Below, one piece after another: positions 25,400 through 33,997 of a stretch of 64,000 bases of DNA. This stretch comes from Sphingobacterium composti (lineage in GTDB: Bacteria > Bacteroidota > Bacteroidia > Sphingobacteriales > Sphingobacteriaceae). The notes below the pieces were generated by a model that saw only the letters and a program-made list of their open reading frames with translations, ran no database searches and was not told where the DNA came from. Both the position numbers and the translations under genes were made by a program. Within the stretch, counting starts at the first letter, position 1. The number at the start of each line of letters is the position of its first letter. The DNA is taken from the NCBI RefSeq assembly GCF_009829075.1, contig NZ_WUQZ01000017.1, positions 20,762 through 84,761 on the forward strand, read 5' to 3'.

Positions 25400-28300
25400 T
25401 TAAAAACCTAAACTTAAACCAACGTTATATGTTCTAATATTAGGATATGCAGCTGTATATGAATCTGTTTCTGGATCAATGCCACTGTATGGAGTTATCA
25501 CAAATAAATTGTGCGCAGATACGTTTATTTTTGCTGATTTGAAAACATTGGTTAAAAATTTATTAGAAAAATCATAACCTAACGAAACATTTTGTAGCCT
25601 GATAAACCAAGCATCTTGCATGAAGAAGTCACCCACGCCATAGCTAGAAAATCCCCAATACGTACTTGGATGAGTTTCAGAAGGATTCGTTGGAGTCCAT
25701 CTATCTTTAATAGATCTTAATCCATTATAACCTTGTGCTACTAATCCAAATGCACTATAACCATAGGCTTGGAAATTCGGATCTGCTATGCTACGACCAA
25801 GTAATCCATTGAAATCAAAATTCAAACTAAAGTTTTTGTAATTAATGATATTCGTAAACCCGATCATACAGCTCGGATCATAAGTACCAGCTAAGACATA
25901 ATCAGCGTCATCTATAATACCATCTGGTGCACCTGTTCTTAAAAATCTCCCTAAATCATCTACTGCAGGATTTCCTGCATCATCACGTACGTAGCCATTG
26001 ATATCACGAATCTTAATTTGTCCTGGTATAAGATTAGGCTGAGCTGCTGGTTTGTCCTCGCCTAATTGAAGTATTCCATCAGACAATCTAGTATACCTAG
26101 CTCTAATAGGATCATTTACACTTTGGTATACAGCAGGCTTCCAATCTGGAGCTCTTTCTAACCAAGTATCTTTATATCGAGAGAAATTGAAAATAGTTCG
26201 CCATTCAAATTTTTCACGTTTGATATTACGCGTATTCACACTCAACTCAATACCACGACTTCTCGTTTTTCCGATGTTAGCGATAATTGTATTTACCTCA
26301 TGGTAAGAGTTCAAAGGCTTATAATCTAAAAGATCTGACACTTCATTATTAAATATCTCTAATGAACCTTCAATCTTACCTTTTAATATGGAGTAATCCA
26401 CACCAATATTTAATCCTGTGGTAGTTTCCCACTTCAAATTAGGATTTTCAAGTCTCGATAATGAAACTGCTATCATACGCGTATCATTAGAAGAAAGCCA
26501 TCCTGGATATGCAGAATAAGCTGCAAATGCATTACTATTAATCGTAGCATTACCAGTTTGTCCGTAACTCACTCTTAATTTTAACTGAGAAATCGAATTA
26601 CGCAGAGAATTAAAGAATGGCTCTTCAGCGACATTCCATGCTACGGCCGCAGATGGAAAAGTTCCCCATTTATTATTCGCTGCAAAGACACTAGCTCCAT
26701 CAGTACGTACTGTGACAGTAGCCATGTACCTACTTTTATAATTATAATTTAACCTACTGAAATATGATGCAATCATGTTTTCAGGCCCATATGATTCAGA
26801 AGGCAATGGCATACTTCCTGCGCCCAAATTATTCCATAAGAATGCATCGGTTATAAAACCTGAAGCCTGACTACTCGAATAACGCTCAATAAACTTTTGC
26901 TTTGAAACACCGCCTAACAAATCAAATTTGTGTCCATCACCAATTATTTTGGTATAATTAGCAGTAGCCTCTAACAAATAATCATCCTTATCTAAGTTGC
27001 TTATAGACGCTCTCCCGTTTTCAAGAGCACCATGCAACGTTGTTTTTGGCAAATAAGTAGCTCTCTTTGTAAATCCTCTATCAAAACCCGCCTTTAAGCG
27101 AATTGTTAAGTCTTTAAAAGGATTAATATCTAAAAAAGAATTTAACAGCATCCTTTCGATACGTCCATTGTCACTTACAGTCAAGAGAGAATAAGGATTT
27201 GGCTGTAGTGCTAATTGAGGGTTTATTGGATAATTTCCATTTTCATCAATTGCTTCAATATGTGGCCCCATTTGAATAGCTGCACGTATTAATCCTGATT
27301 TTTCATATTCTTCTCCTCCTAATTGTGTATTAGAGTTGTCTATACGACTTGCAGTAAGATTCACTCCAAATTTAAAGTACTTTCCAATCTCTTGATCTAT
27401 ATTGGCACGAATTGAGTATCTGCTAAAATCTGAATTTTTCACAATACCATTTTGATCATAATAGTTACCCGAGATCATATATTTAGTAGTAGGAGTTCCT
27501 CCTAAAATAGAAACGTTATGTTGATTTACCATTCCATTTCTAGTGACAAGTTCAAACCAATCTGTACCTCTTCCTACATTATTTATTGCATTTTGTGTAT
27601 ATGGTTTTATAAAAGCACCTGCAGTTGCCGCCGCCTCGTCTACAGTTTTGGTACCATAAGGATAAACTCCATTTTCCCACATCCAATGCTCAAAGCCCGC
27701 CTCATTGCGTACTTCCATCCATTCATTCAACGGGAGGACATCAAACGAACGGTCATAAATCTGTGTTGAGAAGTTATTGGTATATTCAACTCGTGCTTGT
27801 CCTTCCTTACCTCTTTTTGTAGTAATTAGAATAACTCCATTTGCAGCACGCGAACCATAAATAGATGTTCCACTTGCGTCTTTAAGCACCTCTATGGATT
27901 CAATATCATTTGGGTTGAAAGAATTTAAAATACTTTGTGTACCACCCTCATATCTATTTCCACTGCTAGGTTGTTGTAAATCAGAAATGGGAAAGCCATC
28001 TACCACGATTAGCGGTTGATTACTTGCCATAACGGAACCTGCTCCACGTACTAAAATATCTAAACCACCACCAGGCTGAGCTGAATTTTGAACTATTGTA
28101 AGTCCAGGGACTTTACCTTTAAGCATATTTCCAATTTCTGGACCTTGAGAAAGCACCAAGTCATCTGTCTTTACGGATGATATAGCAGCTGTAAGATCTC
28201 GTTTAGTCTGCGTACCATATCCAATTACCACCAATTCTTCTAAACCAAGTTCTTCTGTTGAAAGCTTTACAGTAATAAATGTATTATTGCCAATCGAAAC

Positions 28301-28642
28301 TTCTTGTGTAGCAAAGCCTCTATAACTGATGACTAGAATAGCATTGGCAGAAACATCTTTTAATGAAAATTCTCCTCTACTATCCGCCATTGTAACTTGA
28401 CTACTATCCTTTATCCTAACTGTAGCCCCTTGCAAGGGATTTCCATTATCGTCAGTGACGATACCACGAATTCCCTTTTGGATGTCAATGTGATAAATAC
28501 TTGAGTTTATATTAAATTCATAATTTGATTTGGCTGAAACTTCTTGCATGCATAAAACACTGAGGGGAATAGCAGCATAAAATTTCATGGTATGGGAAGA
28601 TAGCCCATATCTAATAAGTTTACTTTTAGATTTCATAAGCAT
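25400..28642 (-). CDS. SusC/RagA TonB-dependent transporter (second locus, no STN domain)
   Basis: Outer-membrane importer of 1080 residues. Two ATG codons compete as start, 28642 and 28636; both precede the signal peptide (about residues 17-40). A carboxypeptidase-like regulatory domain starts at IRGIVTDDNGNPLQGATVRI. The TonB-box-like segment is LEELVVIGYGTQTKRDL. The plug has the SusC motif VLKDASGTSIYGSRAANGVI, and the barrel ends in NIRTYNVGLSLGF. Unlike the first SusC it has no STN domain and no FecI/FecR pair, so its regulation must differ. It is the first gene of a five-gene operon (susC, susD, PKD/CBM9 lipoprotein, DUF5009, DUF4874/DUF4832). Confidence 0.95.
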   Translation of the reverse strand: MLMKSKSKLIRYGLSSHTMKFYAAIPLSVLCMQEVSAKSNYEFNINSSIYHIDIQKGIRGIVTDDNGNPLQGATVRIKDSSQVTMADSRGEFSLKDVSANAILVISYRGFATQEVSIGNNTFITVKLSTEELGLEELVVIGYGTQTKRDLTAAISSVKTDDLVLSQGPEIGNMLKGKVPGLTIVQNSAQPGGGLDILVRGAGSVMASNQPLIVVDGFPISDLQQPSSGNRYEGGTQSILNSFNPNDIESIEVLKDASGTSIYGSRAANGVILITTKRGKEGQARVEYTNNFSTQIYDRSFDVLPLNEWMEVRNEAGFEHWMWENGVYPYGTKTVDEAAATAGAFIKPYTQNAINNVGRGTDWFELVTRNGMVNQHNVSILGGTPTTKYMISGNYYDQNGIVKNSDFSRYSIRANIDQEIGKYFKFGVNLTASRIDNSNTQLGGEEYEKSGLIRAAIQMGPHIEAIDENGNYPINPQLALQPNPYSLLTVSDNGRIERMLLNSFLDINPFKDLTIRLKAGFDRGFTKRATYLPKTTLHGALENGRASISNLDKDDYLLEATANYTKIIGDGHKFDLLGGVSKQKFIERYSSSQASGFITDAFLWNNLGAGSMPLPSESYGPENMIASYFSRLNYNYKSRYMATVTVRTDGASVFAANNKWGTFPSAAVAWNVAEEPFFNSLRNSISQLKLRVSYGQTGNATINSNAFAAYSAYPGWLSSNDTRMIAVSLSRLENPNLKWETTTGLNIGVDYSILKGKIEGSLEIFNNEVSDLLDYKPLNSYHEVNTIIANIGKTRSRGIELSVNTRNIKREKFEWRTIFNFSRYKDTWLERAPDWKPAVYQSVNDPIRARYTRLSDGILQLGEDKPAAQPNLIPGQIKIRDINGYVRDDAGNPAVDDLGRFLRTGAPDGIIDDADYVLAGTYDPSCMIGFTNIINYKNFSLNFDFNGLLGRSIADPNFQAYGYSAFGLVAQGYNGLRSIKDRWTPTNPSETHPSTYWGFSSYGVGDFFMQDAWFIRLQNVSLGYDFSNKFLTNVFKSAKINVSAHNLFVITPYSGIDPETDSYTAAYPNIRTYNVGLSLGF

Positions 28643-28827
28643 TCATAATTTTATAAGGTTAATGAAGAACTATCAAATAAGGTTACAGCTAACTTTAATA
28701 GACTATTAGGTTTATAAAAATCAGGCAACAATATCGACTATAGGCACTAATTCATAGATATAAAATATTGGTTCAATAGGTTCGATTAATACTTGATGAA
28801 GCTAATATATACAATTAGAAAATCACA

Positions 28828-28850
28828 TGGACAACGCAACCGTTTGTCCA
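28828..28850. promoter_or_regulatory. Inverted repeat upstream of the second susC, candidate operator
   Basis: Arms TGGACAA (28828-28834) and TTGTCCA (28844-28850) are perfect with a 9-base CG-rich centre in an otherwise AT-rich leader, about 190 bases upstream of the susC start. The symmetry fits a LacI- or similar dimer site. No regulator gene of this type is adjacent, so this is tentative. Confidence 0.35.
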
Positions 28851-28879
28851 ATTTTAAAATAATTTTTAGCTAGTTGGGA

Positions 28880-29470
28880 TTAGTATAAAAGTAATGTTAC
28901 TTTAAAAATCATTGTATTACTGTTATAGAGAACAGTATGATTATCAGGACACTTCAAACGCAAACGATTGCCTAAATTGATCAGAATAGATGTACTTGAT
29001 TGATTTTCAATATTATGATTTACTCTATTGCTAACTTCAAATTTAAGCGAATTACCGACTAAATTAAACTTTACACGAAGTGGATATTTTTCGAGAGAAT
29101 TGTATCCATACTGTATTGCATTTTGAATTATCGGAAAAAGTATAAATGGCTCAATTTTAAATTCTGAATGTGGAGGAATATTATTTTGAATTCTTATATT
29201 AATTCTTTCTCCTTGTAGGATTTGATAAGCACTGATTAATGCTTGGACGTTTATAATTTCCTCATTTAGCAAAATTTTATGCATACTATCAATATCTTTC
29301 ACACAAGAAAAATATTCCTGTAAAACATCAAGTCTCTGCTGTTCAGCTGCCAAACTTAATAAGTAAGGATCATTTTTTGCATTATGAAAACTCAAATCAG
29401 CAGCTAATTGAAGCTTTTCAATATCAACTTTTTCTTTTTCAGAAAATAAGTGAGAAATAAAATTTTTCAT
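28880..29470 (-). CDS. Degenerate LytS-type histidine kinase domain protein
   Basis: A 196-residue cytoplasmic protein resembling the C-terminal half of LytS/YehU-type kinases. The N-box-like stretch IEPFILFPIIQNAIQYGYNS parallels the usual PLLLQPLVENAIKHG pattern. The ATP-lid region is altered: the normal GxGLxNxxxRL reads SILINLGNRLRL. No membrane sensor domain is present, and the PHFxFN phospho-acceptor motif is not recognisable (only SFHN). The ATG is one base after the DUF502 stop, so it is translated with the murF-alr/DUF502 operon. It may be a non-catalytic adaptor or an inactive remnant; function unknown. Confidence 0.65.
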   Translation of the reverse strand: MKNFISHLFSEKEKVDIEKLQLAADLSFHNAKNDPYLLSLAAEQQRLDVLQEYFSCVKDIDSMHKILLNEEIINVQALISAYQILQGERINIRIQNNIPPHSEFKIEPFILFPIIQNAIQYGYNSLEKYPLRVKFNLVGNSLKFEVSNRVNHNIENQSSTSILINLGNRLRLKCPDNHTVLYNSNTMIFKVTLLLY

Positions 29471-29471
29471 T

Positions 29472-30068
29472 TTATTCTATACCTGACACACCGCCCGAAA
29501 CAACTAACTTCATCGCGTCTGTAGCAGACATATTTAGTTTGGCAACATACTTTGATTCCACGACAACAACCTGACCAGCAAAAGAGTATGAAAAAGGAAA
29601 GTAAACAATAACTTCACCTTCCATACCAATTTTAGAAAGATCACGTTGTGTAAGAAAACCAATTTTTTTTAGTCCCATATCGTTCACTTTGACTAATACG
29701 GGCTCATTAAATTTTTTAGCATCTCCAACAAATGCCTCCGTAAAGTCTTTGATCGAAGAATATAGCGTATTGAAAAGCGGAATTTTGTTAACAGTACGAT
29801 TCAACCAATTTCGTATAGGAGCTGTAACAAATGTGGTAAAGATAAATCCAACTAATATTAAAATACATACGACCATCAACAATCCACCACCCGGGATGTA
29901 TAGCGGATGCCCGTATTCATCTTCTAGAAAATGTTGAGAAATGTTAAGCGCATTATCTAAAGAGGCAAAAATCCATATAATTAAAAATACAGCACCTGCT
30001 ACTGGAACTACAACCAATATCCCCTTAATTAAATAATATAAAATTCGTTGAAATATTCTCTTAAACAT
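29472..30068 (-). CDS. DUF502 family inner-membrane protein
   Basis: A 198-residue protein with two membrane segments: about residues 10-32 (YYLIKGILVVVPVAGAVFLI) and 58-80 (GGLLMVVCILILVGFIFTTF). The conserved region after them, NRTVNKIPLFNTLYSSIKDF, is the DUF502 hallmark. It starts 14 bases after the murF-alr stop and one base before the next gene. The function of DUF502 is not established; envelope-related context here suggests a cell-wall or membrane role (inference). Confidence 0.9.
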   Translation of the reverse strand: MFKRIFQRILYYLIKGILVVVPVAGAVFLIIWIFASLDNALNISQHFLEDEYGHPLYIPGGGLLMVVCILILVGFIFTTFVTAPIRNWLNRTVNKIPLFNTLYSSIKDFTEAFVGDAKKFNEPVLVKVNDMGLKKIGFLTQRDLSKIGMEGEVIVYFPFSYSFAGQVVVVESKYVAKLNMSATDAMKLVVSGGVSGIE

Positions 30069-30082
30069 ATATTCTGTTAAAT

Positions 30083-32515
30083 TTATTCATAAAAATACAC
30101 ACGTTTTACACGTGTTGAAATACCTGTAAGCAATTCATACGGAATAGTACCTATTCGCTGTGCGACTAAGTGTACATCTGGAAACACGATTACTTCATCT
30201 CCCTCCTGCGCATCTATATCTGTAATATCCAACATACACATATCCATACATATGTTACCTACAGTAGGTGCTAATTTTCCATTAATAAGCATTTCTCCCA
30301 CTCCATTTCCAAATCTACGACTATATCCATCAGCATAGCCGATTTTTACTGTAGCGATTTTTGAATCCCTTTTCAAAACACCTTTACGGTCATAACCAAC
30401 AGTATCGTCCGCCTTTAAATGTTTTATTTGTGTAATTGTCGTCTTTAAAAGACCTACCTCTTCTAAATTCAAATCTTTAGAATTGGAATCAAAACCATAA
30501 AGCCCTATCCCCAGCCGAACCATATCCATATGTGCTTCTGGATGATGAACTATCCCAGATGTGTTACAAATATGTCGAATAAAATCATACTCAAGTACTT
30601 TTTTAATTTTATTGACCATTTTATTATAAACAGTTATTTGCCGATTGGTAAATTCTTTCAATACATCTGAGCCAGCACCTACTAAGTGAGAAAAAACAGA
30701 AATAACTTTTAGCTCTCTATGCTCTTGTAATATCAGCATCAATTCGTCGACTTCATTCTCCATAAACCCAAGTCTGTGCATACCTGTATCGAGCTTAATA
30801 TGAATAGGATAATCAACAATATTTCTTTCTGACAAAAACTCAACAAAAGATTTAAGTATTCTTACAGAATATATCTCTGGCTCAAGCGAGTATAATACTA
30901 CATCTTCAAATGTACTTTCGTGTGGACTTAATACCATAATTGGAAGTTTAACACCCGCTCGTCGCAATTCACTACCTTCATCTACAAACGCAACAGTAAG
31001 GTAATCAACATTATTAAATTGCAACACATTAGCCACCTCAAAAGATCCACTTCCATACGAAAATGCCTTAACCATAGCCATCATTTTCACTTGAGGCGCT
31101 ATTATAGAACGATATTGTTTCAAGTTGTGCTCCAGTGATTGCAAATTAATTTGAAATACAGTCTCATGAGACTTTTCCACCAATTTTCTACTTATAAGCT
31201 CTAACTTATACTTACGCGCACCTTTGATCAAGACTACAGCGTTAGATAGATCTAAATCTGATAGATCAGAGATCAGATCATCTGTAGAGTTAAAAACTCG
31301 AACTTGACTTGGAATTTTTAATTTCAAATCTGTAAAACGCTCTCCAATAAAGATAATTTCATCCAAATGAACCGACGACAACAATGCTTGAAGTTTTAAT
31401 TGAAATTTTTCTGTCCATGCCTCCCCTTCAAAATCACTTAGTATTAATTTCTTTCTTGGATTTTGATTTTGCTGATTTAAAAAATCCAAAGCAATGCTCA
31501 ATGAGGCTAAATCATTTGAATACGTATCATCTATAATGCTACTATTATTTTTGCCTTTTTTCAATTGTAGGCGCATATCCAAGTGTCTCAGGTTACTTAT
31601 GCGTTCGCAAATTGTTTGCGAGGTATATCCCATTTCCAGCATTGTCAAAATACAGGTTAGTATATTTTCGATGGATGCTTTATCCGAAAATGGTATTTCA
31701 ATTTTAAAATCCTGTTTATTATAAGACAAATTAACTAACGTGCTTTGCCCAGTTGTAAGCATGGAGTTTACATAAAGCTTATCTTCAGATAGATTACCCC
31801 AACTAACTATTCTTTCATCAATTAAGTAATCTACAGAAAGTTGTCCCGATGGAACAATTATTTTTTCAACCTTTTCAAATAATTTCCATTTCTCTTCTAA
31901 TTTGACCTCCTTTGAAGGAAATCCTTCACGGTGTGCTGTTCCTAAAGAAGTGAATATTCCCCATTTAGGCTCAATTATCCTTTCCAATCTTTCCATCTCC
32001 CCCGTCTTACTGATTCCTGCCTCTATGAGAGCTACATCGAAATCATTATGGAGATTCCAAAGTGATAAAGCGACACCTAATTGGGAATTATAACTCTTAG
32101 GGCTCTGATACACTTTTTTATCAATTTGCAGCAATTGTGTCAACCACTCCTTCACAATGGTTTTACCATTACTTCCAGTTATTCCTATAACTAATGCATC
32201 AATACTCTCCCGATGCTGCAAAGCAATTTCTTGCAATGCAACTAGTGTATCATCAACCCACAAAAAATTCCCCTCAGCGAAACCATCGACCTCAAATTTG
32301 GCATCTGACAACACAAAATTCCTTACTCCAGCTTCATATGCATCTGCTATATAGCGATGTCCATCTTTCTGACCTTTCAATGCAAAAAACAAACAACGCT
32401 GTCCACTTTTTATCTTTCGGGAATCATACGATAGTATATCAAACGGCAAACTAGGATGATGAAGTATTGTTTTGAAAGGTTTTAACCGAGTAAGGAAATC
32501 AGAAATTACGTACAT
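30083..32515 (-). CDS. Bifunctional MurF - alanine racemase fusion
   Basis: Two peptidoglycan-precursor enzymes in one chain. The N-terminal part is UDP-MurNAc-tripeptide:D-Ala-D-Ala ligase, with DSRKIKSGQRCLFFALKGQ and the ATP loop GITGSNGKT. The C-terminal part is PLP-dependent alanine racemase, with the cofactor lysine in MAMVKAFSYGSGSFE and later motifs HLVGAGSD and ICMDMCMLDIT. The open frame extends to 32680, but the ATG at 32515 (MYVISDFLTR) gives the normal distance to DSRKI and is preferred, for 810 residues. An ATG at 32566 is the alternative. The fusion is common in Bacteroidota. It is divergent from recX. Confidence 0.93.
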   Translation of the reverse strand: MYVISDFLTRLKPFKTILHHPSLPFDILSYDSRKIKSGQRCLFFALKGQKDGHRYIADAYEAGVRNFVLSDAKFEVDGFAEGNFLWVDDTLVALQEIALQHRESIDALVIGITGSNGKTIVKEWLTQLLQIDKKVYQSPKSYNSQLGVALSLWNLHNDFDVALIEAGISKTGEMERLERIIEPKWGIFTSLGTAHREGFPSKEVKLEEKWKLFEKVEKIIVPSGQLSVDYLIDERIVSWGNLSEDKLYVNSMLTTGQSTLVNLSYNKQDFKIEIPFSDKASIENILTCILTMLEMGYTSQTICERISNLRHLDMRLQLKKGKNNSSIIDDTYSNDLASLSIALDFLNQQNQNPRKKLILSDFEGEAWTEKFQLKLQALLSSVHLDEIIFIGERFTDLKLKIPSQVRVFNSTDDLISDLSDLDLSNAVVLIKGARKYKLELISRKLVEKSHETVFQINLQSLEHNLKQYRSIIAPQVKMMAMVKAFSYGSGSFEVANVLQFNNVDYLTVAFVDEGSELRRAGVKLPIMVLSPHESTFEDVVLYSLEPEIYSVRILKSFVEFLSERNIVDYPIHIKLDTGMHRLGFMENEVDELMLILQEHRELKVISVFSHLVGAGSDVLKEFTNRQITVYNKMVNKIKKVLEYDFIRHICNTSGIVHHPEAHMDMVRLGIGLYGFDSNSKDLNLEEVGLLKTTITQIKHLKADDTVGYDRKGVLKRDSKIATVKIGYADGYSRRFGNGVGEMLINGKLAPTVGNICMDMCMLDITDIDAQEGDEVIVFPDVHLVAQRIGTIPYELLTGISTRVKRVYFYE

Positions 32516-32584
32516 AGCTTTATAGTTAATACAAATTTCACCATTATTTTTTAATAAGTCTATCATTTTTTGAAGATTTGTAGT

Positions 32585-33061
32585 ATGGATGATTTCGAAA
32601 GAAAGAAGAAAAAATACACTCCACATCAAGCAAAGCTGAAGATCGAAAGCTATTGTGCATATCAAGAGCGCGCACAACAAGAAGTACGTGACAAATTATA
32701 TGAATGGGGTTTGCATGAAGTGGATGTTGAAAATATTATTGCAACGCTAATTGAAGATAATTTCTTGAATGAAGAACGCTTTGCCAAAGCATTTGCACGA
32801 GGAAAATTCCGTCTTAAAGATTGGGGAAAAATAAAAATCATTCAACATCTAAAAGCAAAGCGAATATCTGCTCCATTAATAAAAATCGCTCTTCAAGAAA
32901 TTGACTACGAAGAATACTTAACCAAGATTGATATATTGATAGCAAAGCGAGGCATTTCAAATTCTAAAAATTTATCTTATGAAGATAAAGGCAAAATAGT
33001 TCGCTATCTTCAATCCAAAGGTTATGAAAGTGATTTAATATTCGAAAGGTTAAAGCATTAG
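32585..33061 (+). CDS. recX: Regulatory protein RecX
   Basis: Modulator of RecA filaments, 158 residues from the ATG at 32585 (MDDFERKKKKYTPHQ). The frame is open to a TTG at 32570. Family repeats of three-helix units are visible: AKLKIESYCAYQERAQQEVR, IIATLIEDNFLNEERFAKAF, and KIVRYLQSKGYESDLIFERL. The segment ARGKFRLKDWGKIKI is a conserved RecX signature. Only about 69 bases separate this start from the preferred murF-alr start, so the promoters overlap coding ends. recA is not in this window. Confidence 0.92.
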   Translation: MDDFERKKKKYTPHQAKLKIESYCAYQERAQQEVRDKLYEWGLHEVDVENIIATLIEDNFLNEERFAKAFARGKFRLKDWGKIKIIQHLKAKRISAPLIKIALQEIDYEEYLTKIDILIAKRGISNSKNLSYEDKGKIVRYLQSKGYESDLIFERLKH

Positions 33062-33151
33062 CCTTTAATAATATATGACAAAAAAGTAACAGAATTAATA
33101 TTTCACAAAAAATAACTTTTTTCTATTTTTACAAAAATGAAAATGTAGCAA

Positions 33152-33445
33152 ATGCATAGAAAATTAGTTCAATATTCTCTTTCTGTAATTTTATTGATCT
33201 GCTTGGCATACAAGACGACTTCTTCTATCCTACATATTGCTACACAAGAAATTGAATTCGTTGAACAACTTTCTACAGAAAAAGAAACCAAAGAAATAGA
33301 AAAACTATATGAAATAGAAGTATTTTTTCTGTCTAGTTTCTCATTTATCTTTCTACCTAATAGTATTGCACACAACTATTTTGATCGCATAAATAGCTTA
33401 CCTTTAAGGCATTTTCAATTGCATTACCCGCCTCCTAACGTGTAG
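33152..33445 (+). CDS. Small membrane protein of unknown function
   Basis: A 97-residue protein with one clear N-terminal hydrophobic segment (about residues 9-26, SLSVILLICLAYKTTSSIL), an acidic/lysine-rich middle (about 32-52) and a second hydrophobic stretch FFLSSFSFIFLPNSIA. It ends HYPPPNV. I do not recognise the family. It is 55 bases ahead of the next gene on the same strand and could share its transcript. Moderate confidence that it is expressed. Confidence 0.5.
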   Translation: MHRKLVQYSLSVILLICLAYKTTSSILHIATQEIEFVEQLSTEKETKEIEKLYEIEVFFLSSFSFIFLPNSIAHNYFDRINSLPLRHFQLHYPPPNV

Positions 33446-33500
33446 TCTTACAATACGTTTAGACTAATTATCAAGTATTTCATTTTTAAAACATATAACT

Positions 33501-33917
33501 ATGACTTTAAAATCAATCGTCATCATAGGCGCAATTGTTGGTGTTGCGCATACAGCTAATGCTCAACAAATCAATGAGAAAGAATTAAAAGTTAATGTAC
33601 AAACAATTTCTCAGCCTTTTGCTGTGCTAAACAGCCTAGAACCAGTGACATTTAATTATAACACTGTAAAATACAAAGCCTTTGAATTACCAAAAGCAAA
33701 ACAATATGGTTTTACCACGGAAAATGCCTCACCTGAGGTTCTTCAGACGCAATCAAAAATATATAAAACTGGAAAAAACGCTACTAAAGCATTTAAATAT
33801 GACGAAGTAAATAATGAAAATTTAATTCCAGTATTAGTAGCAGCCATTAAAGAACAAAAAGCAGAGATAGAAGCCCTCCGTAAGGAACTAGAAAACCTTA
33901 AAAAGGTATCTGAATAA
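33501..33917 (+). CDS. Secreted stand-alone S74-chaperone-like (tail-fibre domain) protein
   Basis: A 138-residue protein with a signal peptide (MTLKSIVIIGAIVGVAHTANAQ). The rest resembles the intramolecular chaperone (S74/endosialidase type) at the end of phage tail fibres and many Bacteroidota surface proteins: LNSLEPVTFNYNTVKYK, then YGFTTENASPEV (family pattern YGF-A-E-E), then NENLIPVLVAAIKEQKAEIE and a terminal coiled coil. The Ser/Lys catalytic pair of true S74 autoproteases is not evident, and there is no long N-terminal fibre. It may have become a separate secreted trimeric protein; function unknown. Confidence 0.72.
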   Translation: MTLKSIVIIGAIVGVAHTANAQQINEKELKVNVQTISQPFAVLNSLEPVTFNYNTVKYKAFELPKAKQYGFTTENASPEVLQTQSKIYKTGKNATKAFKYDEVNNENLIPVLVAAIKEQKAEIEALRKELENLKKVSE

Positions 33918-33921
33918 TAAA

Positions 33922-33962
33922 AAGAAGGGGATTTTGAATGACTCAAAATCCCTTCTTCCATT
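33922..33962. terminator. Terminator between convergent genes
   Basis: Arms at 33922-33937 and 33943-33957 (core GGATTTTGA/TCAAAATCC) pair with one bulged G and a 5-base loop. It lies between convergent genes and could serve both, but no long T run follows on the plus strand. Confidence 0.75.
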
Positions 33963-33997
33963 TATAAAACCAATTGACTAATTATAGATTTTCTTTT

